From positions 1 through 64,000 of the forward strand of contig MVAQ01000034.1 in NCBI GenBank assembly GCA_014825775.1: a stretch of DNA of 64,000 nucleotides. Reading direction: 5' to 3'. The position numbers were made by a program, and so were the translations under genes. Below, piece by piece: positions 10,501 to 24,798 of this stretch. The notes below the pieces were generated by a model. The model saw only the letters and a list, made by a program, of their open reading frames with translations, ran no database searches and was not told the DNA's origin. Origin of the DNA: Krasilnikovozyma curviuscula (taxonomy: Eukaryota > Basidiomycota > Tremellomycetes > Cystofilobasidiales > Mrakiaceae). Within the stretch, counting starts at the first letter, position 1, and every line of letters starts with the position of its first letter.

Positions 10501-12827
10501 GAGCTGATGAGGTGAACTTCATGATGTTGATCATAAGAGGGCAGTTCTTGATTGAAAATCGACATCTGTACAGCGGTTGCAAGCTCTTCTGCTTCCGTTT
10601 GAGCTTCATGATCTTGAACACTGAGTTGCAGAGCGTAGGATAACTCTGGGTCATCTTCTTCTTCCAGTCCGGGTTGAAAAAGAGGCTTGGATCCCTCTGC
10701 TCTGGCTGGACCGAATGTTTGACTTGCGCGATGGATTTTCGGAAGAGGTTTCGTTGGCGTGTAACGTGCCGCTAGGGCGGACAGAACATTTTCACGGCGA
10801 AGCTCTCGCAGGTCTTCATCCACTGGTGCTTGAGCTTGAAAGCTGCTATTAAAACAGACCCAAAGAGTTATCAGAAACAAAAATTCAACATGATATAAAA
10901 AAGCCCTCACCTCTTTCGAAATTCTTCCTCCTCGTCCATCTCATCATCGATGGAAATCACACTCCTCTCTTCCCTGGTCCTTCTCATTCCAGCATCTGCG
11001 GCTAGAATTCTGCTTTTAAGAGTGCCCTCTCTAGTTCTCCGAATGTAGGTCGCGTCGTCTTCGTCCTCATCCCCGCTGTCGTCCTCCACCTCGATGGGGA
11101 TTGCGGCTTCCTTGGAGGTACCTTCGTTCTTGATTCCGAGGACCCAGCCGCCACCTTCACCGTCCTTCCTTACGAGAACATATTCCCGATTTCTCTCATT
11201 CCCCAGCCTGATCTTTATGTTCATGTCTCTCCGACCTTTCCTGCTTCGACTACCACCACCACTTCCTTGACCTCCGCTCAAGTCATCTTCGGTGCCTTGA
11301 CCATCGAAACCTTTGGCACCCCACAGTCTCATCGTAAGTTCGTTTCTTCGCGCAACACCAAGTACTTGAGCTTTTGAGAAAGCGAGAGGATCGCCGCCAG
11401 TAGAATTCATGATCGCTTGGAGTCGCGCATAGTTTGGAGCTCTTGAGCCTTTCCAAAGGTCCTGGAGGATTTCGTATTGCACTTCGGGGGGAAGCAGCCC
11501 GAAGTCTGAGCTGGATGGGTCGACAAGGTCTTCTGGCTTCATATGGGCTTGGGCCATGAACTCCTGCAGTTCAGCTTCGGTGGCCAAGCGAGGATCTGTG
11601 GTATTGACGGGCGCTTTGAAAGCTGAAGATGACAGAGGTGGGAGATTGTATGGATCCTTCTGGACGTATACCTTCTTCTTCTTTTCCTGCCTCATTGAAA
11701 TGCCAACTGAGGATTTCAGTATTGGATCGAGCCCGCCATCGGCTTCTTCGTCTGACGACCCAACGAAGCCACTTTTGTGTGAATTACTGCTTTCTAACCC
11801 TTGAACACGATACGAAAGGCCAGCATTATCCTCAGGTCCTCTTGCAGCCCGCCCCTTTCCTTTCCAGCTATGTTTGGAATCATAGTCATCAAGGAATACT
11901 GTATCTTCATTGATTTGGATACCAGTATCGGAGTCGTGATCCAAGGTATTTCGAATGGCTGGAGGTTCAGGTGAAGATGGTGCTCTGTTGTTATCGTCAC
12001 TGTCCGAATTGATTGCGGCACTTAAGCGTCGTCTGTTTGAAAGAGACTTTTTCTTCCTTTTAAGTACAGAAAGGACCCAAGTTAGTTGAATCTGGTGAAG
12101 AGGTAGGCTATTTACGCTGTAAAACTAACCTGTCCTCGGCCTCCATTAATGCACGTCTCCGCAGATTGGCGTTCAGCAATTTCGCAGCAACTTGAGCATG
12201 ATTCATAGCAGCAGATGATTTTGTTTTTCTTCTCTCATTCTATATAACATACAATGGCGAGACCAAGTCCCTGTTAGAAGCGATAATAACGCACTTTGGG
12301 CAGAGGTCATGTAAGTCATTTCTCACGATGGTACGTCGTTTCATCTCTGGAGCTCCACCATCAAAGACAAACACAGGTTTGATGCCATGAAAGAGAAGCT
12401 TGTTAATACGCCGTAGGAACCCTAGAATGTGAGCTCCCACTAAGGGTGTTCCGGAAGAGGTACGCAGCGTGGCTTGGAACTGCGAACAGAAAGTTTGGTG
12501 GTAATGGGAATGAACTTCCTGACTCGTCTGTATAATAGTGTTCACCGCGAGAAGGGAAGCATTTACCTGATATATCCAGATGCTAGAGCGAAAAGGAATT
12601 TCTCGCAGCGTCATGTCCTGCCTTCAAGTGAGAAAGATTTCATGAGTAGACTTGAGACTCACGAGCTATCTATGGCTAATCTTTTACCTTCCATGGTTTC
12701 TAGTCTATTGGAGGTAAGAAGAGATGTGATGGTTAAGTCGTGCCAACTAGCCAGGCAACTGTCGAGACACTCACTTGACGGGTCTGGCTACGGGGGCCAA
12801 CAGCTGCCAGAGACCCTTTACGCCCAT
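7538..12827 (-). CDS. RAD2: XPG/Rad2 structure-specific 3'-flap endonuclease (nucleotide excision repair)
   Basis: The start ATG at 12827 opens with MGVKGLWQLLAPVARPVK, the XPG-N signature. Small exons then add KRLAIDSS, IWIYQ and FQATLR, followed by KPVFVFDGGAPEMKRR. After an acidic spacer of nearly 900 residues comes the XPG-I domain (8823-9300): KEAEAQCAVL, DGVITDDSDVFLFG and LLGSDYTLGVDGVG, with the metal-binding Glu/Asp cluster intact. Downstream QSSIDTFFD is a PCNA-binding PIP box, and the basic tail may be a nuclear signal. The enzyme cuts damaged strands 3' of the lesion and works with TFIIH. Length is about 1,500-1,600 residues, against 1,031 in yeast and 1,186 in human, mostly from a longer spacer. 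The MAP kinase gene ends 251 bases upstream on the same strand. Confidence 0.93.
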
Positions 12828-13077
12828 GACCGATGATCCAAACTATCGTACACCTCCAGGTTTTCCGTCCTGTTGTCCGATACAGATTTGAGGTATGCTT
12901 TCACTCTGGCGGTGACGTTTCGTGCTCGAAATCCGAGGAGCAACTTCACAGATGGAGCACCAAAAGGATTTCTTTTAATTTTCCAACTTTCTATCATAAT
13001 ATCGGGTAACAATGCAAGAGAATTGTATGTTATACATGCAAAGTCTATGTTATGCAGATGCCAATATTGTTTTCTCC

Positions 13078-15889
<2,812 letters not shown>

Positions 15890-16681
15890 AGTTGAGGAAT
15901 CCCTCCTTCTACTGGTGGCTTGGATCTAGAGCTCTGTTGAGTTGCTAGCTGCTCGGTCAAGTGGCTGATTCGAGGTGAGAGCCTGGTGAGCTTTGGTGTG
16001 ACGAGCAGAGAAGGTGAGCCAAAGTTGGAGCTCCTCACTTATTTGATGGTTCAATTTTGTGGAATAATGGGTTGGGTTTGGCAATCAGGTGCAAGGACAA
16101 GGATGTTTTGGATCTTGATTAGAGTTTGCGACCCTTTTCTCCGGTTCAAGCTGGGCGGGCGTCCTAAAATCCTTGGGATGAGTAGCGAACTTACGCACGA
16201 GTACCCTAACCGAAGGCAGAACAGGTTTGTCCCAGAGGTAAATCTGGATAAGACCAAAGCAAGTGGACAAAAAAAGGCAAAGACGTCGAGTATGGACCTC
16301 TTAATCGTTTGGCGAAGACTGGAAAAGCAACTGAAGGCCTGGAACGGCGATTGGTCGGCCCTTTGTTTTCTCATGAATACGGCCCCATATTTCTACAGTC
16401 TCATAGTTTGTTGGTTCCTTCGTTCGATGAGCACAAGGTCTCGTGAATTTATGGATCAGCTCCGTATCGTACTGTGGGACAATGCTTTGGAGAAAAATCT
16501 AGCGACGACATCCGTGCCACGAGAAGCTCATCAGCTCCTCGAATGGCAGTTGAGCGTCTTCACGAAAGCAGAATCAACCAAACTTGCACTGAGAGGTGCA
16601 GAAGTCAATTTGAGAGTGGTGATGTTCGATTCAAGCACAGCGCAACAAGGCAACAGTGTGTTGACTGTCAGACCAGCATCT
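15890..16681. other. intergenic region: MPK1 promoter and PET117 3' flank
   Basis: Both neighbours lie on the minus strand, so this holds the MPK1 promoter and leader next to the end of PET117. A 309-codon plus-strand open frame crosses it (15986-16915), but it starts at TTG, overlaps PET117 antisense, and has no recognisable domain. I see no RNA gene or repeat here. Confidence 0.5.
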
Positions 16682-17251
16682 TCATCTCCTTTCGATTACC
16701 GCCCTCTCTGTCTTCGTCGCACCATCCTCCAATTCCTGTTCTCGCAACAAAGTCTCATGCCTCTGCTGACTCCTGACAAAATCCTCCCGTCGCTCCCTCA
16801 TCAGCTTCTCTTTCTCTTCCTTTTCTTTGACGTCCTTTTCATCTTCGAAACCCCACGGAATATCGGGTATCTGCAATGGAGACTGCTGCTGCGAAGATTG
16901 GTTTATCAACACTGAGGTTGCTGAACCTGTTCGAATGGGTGGTAGGTCTGTTGTTGCGAGTGTTCTCGCCAGGTGTTTACGTTCTCGTCGAGCGTCGTCT
17001 GCCAATACCCCAGCGTACATGTTCTGTGCAGGTAATACCAAAGCCAGAGCACACGAAAAAAGTACTCTCAGTATCAGAGTCCAACACCTTGAGATAGTGG
17101 GAGTGCTATGAAGCGCAATACTAATTTAAGAGAAAAGGAAAAATAACCAGCTTACGTCTCGTTCCTGTATCTGAGAGTAATGCACTCCTGCTATTGTAAC
17201 CGTGGTGAACACACACATTACTGAAAGCGTGATCTTTGACGCTCGAGACAT
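16682..17251 (-). CDS. PET117: PET117, mitochondrial cytochrome c oxidase assembly factor
   Basis: The product starts MSRASKITLSVMCVFTTVTI, then GVHYSQIQERD. This is the conserved N-terminal membrane segment of PET117, which helps assemble Cox15 and haem A into cytochrome oxidase in the mitochondrial inner membrane. An intron (donor GTAAGC near 17156, acceptor CACAG near 17037) leads to exon 2, NMYAGVLADDARRERKH, the conserved family motif. ATG 17251 gives the family's usual start; an upstream open frame in phase adds a non-family extension and was not used. The protein is about 145 residues, longer than typical, because of a charged Glu/Lys/Arg-rich coiled-coil-like tail. It shares a 426-base divergent promoter with UBC6. 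Confidence 0.88.
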
Positions 17252-17677
17252 TCTTGGAAATGTTCTGGTAAAGTCAATGTGGAAAGTCCCGCCCGTCAGG
17301 ACATTGCCCCCCACTGAGAGGGCGATATATATCATACCGAGTTTCACTAGATTGGCTTTGGTTCCAGCTCTATCTGATTGAAAGCAACGGTCAGAACAGA
17401 AGGCCAACCAACGTGTGGCAATGACACAGAAAAACTAGGGCAACTCACAGACTGTGGGAATGATCCGACTTAGGGTGCAGTTTCAGTTGTCCCCTATGAT
17501 GGACGACCGGAATAAACTAGATACAAAAATGTGAAAATTGAGCGATTTGAACGGCGAAGGCGACGTTCGTCGAAGGTCGTCTGTAGGATTCGCACTCGAC
17601 GTAATCCAACCCCCGTTCCCCTTCCTCCTTCTCGCTCTTTCTTTCCTTCCTATTGCCCTTTGGTCAATAATTGGGCT
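17252..17677. promoter_or_regulatory. bidirectional promoter between PET117 and UBC6
   Basis: These 426 bases separate two divergent start codons. They include a pyrimidine-rich stretch (about 17600-17660) just before the UBC6 ATG, as is common in fungal leaders. A minus-strand open frame reaching 17407 runs in phase into PET117, but the family's usual start is at 17251. No specific operator was recognised. Confidence 0.55.
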
Positions 17678-18998
17678 ATGGCTTCTCCAGCAGCGAGGAA
17701 ACGGGTAAGCAAAGCATGGAAATAACCATTTCTTCTTCGAGTGTGTCTTATGCTGTGTCACACGAGTTCGAAGCTGAGTCGCCTCGTTTTCCTTTCGATA
17801 GCTCAGCAAAGAGTATCAGGCAATGTCAAAGAGCTCTCCTCCTTTCATTTGGGCTCAGCCTGACGAAAAGAACATTCTAAATTGGTACTTTATCCTTGTA
17901 AGTGTTGACAACTACCATTTTTGCTTTGCTGTCCTACCCACCTCCCCTGACGGTCGCTTATACTTTGTTCTTCGTTAATGTCGATGTAGAGAGGTCCTCC
18001 TGATTCTGTTTGTGAGTACTGAAACCCTTCTGCTAGAGGGGCTTCTTCAAGAAATCGTCGTTTCCTCTGCTTCCTCCGCTTCTGCCTCTCTTTCTCCAGA
18101 TCAAGGTGGAGAATACTTTGGCATCGTCCTCTTCCCATCCGACTACCCATTCAAACCACCAGACATCAAGATATTTACTCCTTCTGGTCGATTCAAGCCT
18201 GACACCAAGATCTGTACATCCATGACTTCGTTCCACCCGACGACTTGGAATCCTGCGTGGAGTGTCGCTACCATCTTGACTGGTTTACTCAGTTTCTGGC
18301 TGAGTGACGAAGTCACTTCTGGTGGAATTGGTTCAACTATAGATGAGAAGAGGACACTGGCATTAGCTAGCCATGGCTGGAATCTGAAGCAGAAAAAGTT
18401 CAGAGTACGTCAATTTCTTCAATCGCCATCCGTTCTTGCTCCTAAACGTTCAATCTTTCTTGTGCTATGAACAGGACATGTTTCCTGATGTAAGTCCCTC
18501 CTCCTTTCCTCTTTCCTGTCCATCTGCCTCGACTTGCCCATGATTTATAACCATGCTCGCCTTTCCATGGTTATGTGTAACTCAAAGTACTCTGGACCTC
18601 AGATGAAGGATGTTCCAGATATGGGAATTGTTGCTTCATCACCATCGACCTCCAAGGCTACCGATGCCAACTCAACAACGACATTGGTCAGCCCAACAAC
18701 TTCTACTGCTTTACGCGCGACCCCCTCCTCACCCGTTATGAAACAACCGATAGACTCTATAGAACAGACGACTTCAGCAACAACATCAATAACATCTATA
18801 TCATCAACTACCACTGCAGCCTCAAGTAACCCAGCGACGAATTCCCCTTCCTCACCCGCTGGTGCAGTCGTACCTGCTGCATCGGCTGCCCTCGCTGTAA
18901 AAACAAGAAGTTGGAGCGGTTCAAAGTCTTGGAGATGGTTGGCTGTCGTTGTAGCTGCCTTGGTAGTGGGCAGGTTATCTTCGCTGCTGAACGAGTGA
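17678..18998 (+). CDS. UBC6: Ubiquitin-conjugating enzyme E2, UBC6/UBE2J type (ERAD)
   Basis: Exon 1 encodes MASPAARKR. Later exons join to LSKEYQAMSKSSPPFIWAQP, then GGEYFGIVLFPSDYPFKPPD and GRFKPDTKICTSMTSFHP. The cysteine in KICTSM is the active-site thioester residue, and TWNPAWSVATILTGLLSFW is diagnostic of UBC6/UBE2J. A Ser/Thr/Ala-rich linker follows, then a C-terminal hydrophobic anchor (WRWLAVVVAALVVGRL), so this is a tail-anchored ER protein with a cytosolic catalytic domain. It ubiquitinates misfolded ER proteins with Doa10. At least four short introns are visible, with donors near 17704, 17898, 18013 and 18402. Its tail anchor would use the GET pathway, and GET4 is also in this window (44.6 kb). 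Confidence 0.93.
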
Positions 18999-19523
18999 TT
19001 GAACATGCTTTGAAATGGAGGGAATGGTGTTTATGCCACTGCTTTAGTTACATTCACTCATTTGCAGACGACTCTTTCTTTTGATATCTGATCTACCCCC
19101 TTCCTGTTATACTTTTTTTAATAGCCTTTACCATCTGTATCATTTCGCCCCTGTATTTCTTTTTATCTCCACCTTTTATACCCATCCCGGTGATACCTTC
19201 TGCAAGGCTCTTGTTCTACCTCGACGGTTTGAAGCGATGTTTCGACTTGTCCGTCATCCTGCAGTTTGAACATCTCCCCGTTCGGGTACCGCAAACACTA
19301 CCTCAAAACATCTCGGGACTTATTGCTCATCATTTCTAGAGGACCTTGCTATGCAGTCTTCTGCCGCCTTTGGGTTGCGTTCAAATGCTAGTCAACGTTT
19401 GAAAGGGTGATGCATGGTGGCGCTACGGACCTCGCGCAGCAGTAACGACAAAAAAGGGAGTTGATACGAACACAGGACGGTCAAGCTTTCAGCCAGACGA
19501 CCATAGGACTGTGAACTCTAGGA
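18999..19523. other. intergenic region: UBC6 3' flank and alpha-mannosidase promoter
   Basis: These 525 bases lie between two plus-strand genes. They are T-rich just after the UBC6 stop, as expected for a fungal 3' region. The right part should hold the promoter and leader of the GH47 gene. No repeat, RNA gene or clear regulatory motif was recognised. Confidence 0.45.
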
Positions 19524-21913
19524 ATGGCCAGTGAGAATACACTGAGGCAGAGAAAGTCTGCAAAGCACGCTGGAACGTCCCCTACAGCTGCTTCACCGTC
19601 ATCTTCCGTCGACAAAGTGAGTTTCATCCCTGGTTGGCGGTAAATAGTATTTCTGCCGTTGCAATAGTAGAGCTCACAAGTATTGTCGAACATACGCCCT
19701 TAACCTTCTTTAGCCTAAATTTGTCCGAGGTTGGACACGCTTGATAATTCGAGGGCTTCTGCTGGCAGGCTCAGCTGCGCTCCTCCTCAGGGAAGGCAGG
19801 TCTGTGAGTTTTTTATTTATTGGCTCATGACCTTTCTGAGGAGAAGGTGGAACTGAGAGTCTCATTTCTTTCTGACAGTACATTCTAAGTCATCCGGAAT
19901 TGCTGGGTCAAACCAAAGGCTTCGAGAAACCAATCCCAGTTCCAAAACCTCACTTTCCAGCTGCATCAGAAGTGTACCTCGGACCAGATTATGCCAAACA
20001 GAAGGCAATCAAAGATGCTTTCATTCACTCGTGGAGTGCGTATGAGCGGGACGCTTTTGGTGCAGACGACTACCATCCAATATCTAAGACTGGTACCAAC
20101 ATCTCGGAAACGACAGGAGGGATTGGATATACTATCGTTGACGCTCTTGATTCGCTTCTGGTATTTGGCATGGATGAGGAATACGAGAGGGCTAGGGATT
20201 GGGTTGAAAATCACTTGACGTTCGACAGAGACGACAACTTCAACACGTTTGAAATCACCATTCGGCTTCTCGGTGGTTTGCTAGCTGCATATCATCTTTC
20301 TTCCATCAACTCTTCACCAGACTTGATGATTCTCTCCAAAGCAGTGGACCTTGCCGATCGACTTCTCCCAGTGTTTGATACCCCGACCGGCCTACCTCTC
20401 TCCTTAGTGAATTTGGGTCAGAAGATCGGTGTACCAGACAAAGATAATAGAGGTATGGTTAGCTTGGCGGAAGTAGGGACTCTTCAGCTGGAGTTCAAGT
20501 ACTTGAGTGAGATTACTGGAGACAAGATCTACTGGAGGAAAGCTGAAAAGGAAAGTTGCGCCCCTCTCTCTACAATTTTCAATAACAATTGGCTAAGTGT
20601 CCTTTTAACATCTTTAGGTCATGGAGGTCCTTAACAGTCAACCAACTATGGACGGGCTCTTCCCCATCTTCCTCTCACCCGACACCGGCAGATTCTTCGT
20701 GTCCGACATAAGGTTAGGTTCGAGGGGCGATTCTTACTACGAATACCTTTTGAAGCAGTGGCTACAGACAGTGCGTATCTTCTGGAATTCTGAAAGGTGC
20801 TTAACAATAATAAACGTTCTCTGCAGGGTGGAACAGAACCTATTTATCGAAAAATGTATGATGAAGCGATGACTGCTATAAAGAATAAGCTCATCTACAC
20901 AACCATCGCTAACAGACTAGTGTATACTGCCGAGATCTCCCCTACTAGACAAGTCCCTGGTGTTGAACAGTACGTGCATTTATTAGCCTTTCCCCCCCCA
21001 AAAAAAAAAACTCGTCTCTGATGTCTCGTATCATCATGTTTGCACTCCAGAGGTTGGAGAATGAATCCAAAGCAAGATCACCTTGTCTGCTTCCTTGGTG
21101 GTTCATTGCTTCTTGGTGTTACAGAAGGAAGATCATCTGTTCCTCCAAATCCAGCTTCATTCTCGAGAGCTGACATCGAGGACTGGCAAGCGGGTACTGG
21201 AATTCTCAAGACTTGCGTGGAGACATACACCGGAACGAAAACTGGCCTTGCACCTGAAATCGCATTCTTCTATACACCAGAACACCCAAATGCTAAATCT
21301 CAAGACTGGTACATCAAGCAGAAGACAGGTCACACTCCATTAATCGACGCGAGGAATATCCTCAGGTGAGCTGAGTCGCAAATGAGCACGACTGGCGCCG
21401 ATGACTGACCAATTGGACGGGCCACCAAGACCGGAAACTGTCGAGTCACTGTTCCTAGCCTTCCGTCTCACTGGCGATGTCAAGTACCGTGAACAAGGGT
21501 GGGAAATCTTCCAGGCGTTTGAAAAGCACTGCAAGGTCCCTACTGGGGGATACGCCAGCATTCTAGATGTCAATCAAGTTCCGGTCGAGCTCGAAGACCG
21601 CATGGAGACTTTTTGGTTGAGCGAAACATTGAGTGAGTGGATTCGACCTTGTTAGCCCTCCTTCCCTCTCATTTGCAGCTAACGTGTTCTGCGAAATTCA
21701 GAATATTTGTATTTGCTATTCTCCGACGTTGACGACATCCCATTGAGTGGTATGTTTTAATTATCAGCAGCTATGCCGAAAGAATCTGTGCTTGCTTGAC
21801 AATGGCTGATGATCATTTATTGTTCCTTCACAGAGAATGTCTTCAACACGGAGGCCCATATTCTTCCAATATTCACGCCTTCATTCAAAACACCATTCGG
21901 TCAAAAAGCATAA
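19524..21913 (+). CDS. Mannosyl-oligosaccharide alpha-1,2-mannosidase, GH47 (ER/Golgi class I)
   Basis: ATG 19524 starts a basic cytosolic tail, then a signal anchor (RLIIRGLLLAGSAALLL), giving a type II membrane protein. The luminal GH47 domain includes KQKAIKDAFIHSWSAYERDA, GIGYTIVDALDSLLVFGM, FEITIRLLGGLLAAYHLS, NPKQDHLVCFLGGSLLLGV and, at the C terminus, FNTEAHILPIF. These hold the conserved acidic residues and the calcium-binding Thr region of class I mannosidases. The enzyme trims Man9GlcNAc2 on glycoproteins and may time ERAD. About eight exons are visible; the reading frame resumes cleanly after each short intron. The protein is about 540-570 residues, normal for the family. Whether it is the single-mannose ER type or a Golgi type cannot be told. 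It converges on a GH15 gene 447 bases away. Confidence 0.93.
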
Positions 21914-22359
21914 AGATGTAGCATTTTTGGATATCTTTCCACTCTACCGGATTGTATCATCATTGAGATTGTTGGCATGAGGTCTGCATGAGAGCAATAG
22001 AAGAATGTTGAAGGCAGTGGTATATCGAGAGGTTGGATCAACTCGGCAAGGTAAAGAGGTATTCTAACGATGACGACTCTGCTACACTCTAACTGACTGC
22101 GAATAATACAGCTATATGCAAGTAAGGGCGAAATGAAAAAGGGCTAAAATAACAACGAAAAGAGGCAAGTAACTAACAACGTAAGGTAGTCATTTCAACA
22201 GCTAGACAGCACAAACATATAAAAAAGTGTAGTAATTGACATCACGTGGGTTGAAACATGCGGGAAAGATACACGGTAGTCATTAAATTAGACGTTGCAA
22301 AGTCATTAGGGTGTGTGGTGGATAAGGAATTGGTGGACGAAGAGTCAACAAGTCATCTC
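21914..22359. other. intergenic region between two convergent genes
   Basis: This is the shared 3' flank of the GH47 and GH15 genes. It is A/T-rich with several possible polyadenylation signals (for example ATATAAAA near 22218). No open frame, repeat or RNA was recognised. Confidence 0.5.
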
Positions 22360-24378
22360 TCAGTAAAGTAAAGTTTGAAAGTTCTTTCTCGCTCCAGTAG
22401 CTACAGACATCATTCCAATCAGCAAATCTAGTTCAAAAGATCAGAGTATTAGCAAGACATCGAACTGACCTTCAACGAAAGCGGCGTAGGACCAAGTAAG
22501 ATTTTTTGCTCCTCTTGGGAGTCCATCGTCCTTTCCAAACTGTTCAGAAAGAAGGCCGTTTTGATCGGCGTAGGTCTGAACGACCTTTATGAACCCGCTA
22601 GCTCTCTTCTCAGCATTCTTGATGACCTCGTCGTACAACCTGTCCCCCTTCTTGAGCTCAGTGTCGGGTTCAAGTTTGCTTCTAGTAAATTCGGACCAGA
22701 ACGACAACGAAATTGGAGTGATAGAAATTCTTCCCGTCTTTTTGAAGTGGATGAGAGCGTTGTAGATGGTTTGGGAAACTGAAAGGGTACACAGATACCA
22801 TGGATTTCCTTTGCTAGTGCCGACACCGTCGTAGATATCCTCTACAGATGCACACACCAAGCATAAATGTCAGAATAACTCTTTGCATGTGCTCCGAAAG
22901 TAACTGGACGTAGAATGCTCACCTGGATAGCGACCAACCGCAACGGCACCGTCAAAGCTCATTCCTTTGTTGATAGAGTAAAGACCTCTGAAGGAGTCGA
23001 CGAATGCCTTTAGAGTTGCTAGAACCTTGTCATTCGCGACGCCGAAATCATTCTCCTCATGACCCTTTTCCTCCTGGTGAACCGCATTGACTGCCAACAG
23101 CACGGCAGCGTCGAGTCCATTTCTGCCTCTTTTCTCAGGATCCAACATGGCTTCAATGTATCCCTTCTTTGCATTCCAAAACTTGTTCAGCTTGGCATGG
23201 ATTCCCTCGGCTTGAAGCAAGTAGAACTTGGATGCCAAAGGGTCGTTCAGGGCGTAGCCTAATGCAGCTCCTGATTCCATCGAACGCAGCATGGCCAGCA
23301 AAGTGAAGAAGTGATATCCCTGTTTCTCTTCCCAGAGATCAAAAGAGTCTTCGGTGTTCCAGTTATGCGCGACTGTAAATCGCAATAAGAGGGAACTGAC
23401 GTCAGATTCGAGGCGCCGAGCGTGTAGTGAAAGATAAGAGCGCATTCAGTGGAATTAACTTACCAAACTCAAGGTCATTTTTGATAACACTTCCTTCAGT
23501 CATGAGAATGTTTGTCTTGAAGAGGTGGGAGGTGATGTAAGTTCTGTCGTTGGGACGATTTCTGGCGAGGAGGAATTCGGCGTAACGAGTCAATAAAAGC
23601 GCTCTTAGAGCAGGCCCATCCTGAGGGACGAGAATGAATATTAGATTAAATCGACTTAGAAATAAAAAGAAGCCATAAAAGTAGCTTACTCTTTGTGGTC
23701 TACCCCAGCTACCTTTGAAAGGAGTACCGTCGACCTCGTACTTTGGCTCGCCCAAACCGCCGTCAAGAAAGCTGCCAGAGGGATTGGTCAACTTCTGGAG
23801 CGATTCCTGAGCGGAGACGTATTCCCTCATAAGTGGACCCATAGAGTTGTCAGGTCTATCTACCAAAGGAGAGTCAAGCGTAAGACGAGTGAGGAGAGTG
23901 CTGAATGTCAAGGCGGAGTCTCGAGTCCAGGTGTAGAAATAGTTTGGAGCAGAGGTCGAGGGGGAAGCGATGACAAGGCCAGGAAGGGCACCAGCTCCTG
24001 GACCAATGTTACTGCAAGGAACGAGAGACAGAAGTATGGCGTCAGGAGGAGTTTCCATTTGTCAAAATAGCAACTGTCGACATACTCGAAAATCCCGTAT
24101 ATTGCGATAGGAGTCTCCTTTTCAATCCACTGATCCAATCCTTCCCTCGAGGATAAGTTGGCATGACAGTTTGTACACTGAGAGCTGTTCCAGGATGAGA
24201 GAGCCTGTGGGAAGTATAGACAGGCTGTCGAAACCAAAGCGAGCAGCAGGATGACGCTTCTCGCGGCGGTTGGCCAGCTTCTCTGCTTCTGTTGCTGTTG
24301 CTGATCATGAGAGAAGAGCTGGTGCTTCTCGTCGTAGTTAGGCAAGAGTGCTGTTTGTTTAGTTGAAGACGGAAACAT
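22360..24378 (-). CDS. Glucoamylase-type glycosidase, GH15, with N-terminal membrane anchor
   Basis: The product has a Gln-rich cytosolic segment, then a hydrophobic anchor (SVILLLALVSTACLYF), then a GH15 catalytic domain. The family signatures are YFYTWTRDSALTF (substrate-binding Trp, Arg and Asp), FDLWEEKQGYHFFT (Glu as general acid) and LLSEQFGKDDGLPRGAKNL followed by TWSYA (Glu as general base). Both catalytic residues are present. The reaction is release of beta-glucose from non-reducing ends of alpha-1,4-glucans. No starch-binding CBM20 domain follows: the protein ends about 23 residues after TWSYA. An anchored enzyme without CBM20 suggests an ER, vacuolar or cell-surface role rather than secretion for starch digestion. 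The last exon begins after an intron at about 22429-22474 and ends at TGA 22360. Confidence 0.9.
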
Positions 24379-24798
24379 CGTTCTCTGAACAATTCGATAT
24401 CAGGATGTAGTTTGGAGGGAAACAAAACTTTTGGTCGTCATCCCGGTTTATGAGGGGGGCGCGCCTTTCGTCAGCCGGCTAATGGCATCACGCGGAAATT
24501 ACAAAGTTCTTGCCCTTGTGACGCATCAAAACATAAAAACAAGCGGGAGGCAGTGTTTGTTTTTCCGCTTAAGGTCTAGAACTTTAAAACATCTATCACG
24601 AAAACAGCAACTAACTGTACGACAGACGGCCGATATGACTGACATGTGAAGAAGCGCCTCCGACATTTTCATGGACCTCGACTCTCAGCGCAGATGCAAC
24701 GGCCCCGCTGGGCCAGACTTGCGCCATCTGCGTGGGTAAGAGGAAATATGGGTTTCATTGAAGTAATGGAAAAGAAGGCGGGCACTTTTATTGTTATT
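24379..24798. other. intergenic region: GH15 promoter and CipC 3' flank
   Basis: Both flanking genes are on the minus strand. These 420 bases therefore hold the GH15 promoter beside the end of the CipC-like gene. There is a GC-rich patch near 24450-24470. No feature beyond that was recognised. Confidence 0.45.

Noticed and set aside
15986..16915. 309-codon plus-strand open frame across the MPK1/PET117 intergenic region
   Set aside because: It starts at TTG, overlaps PET117 on the opposite strand, has no domain and no family-like composition, and neighbours account for the region.
17252..17407. Upstream extension of PET117
   Set aside because: The open frame is in phase, but PET117 proteins start at the MSRASK-type sequence, so the downstream ATG was chosen.
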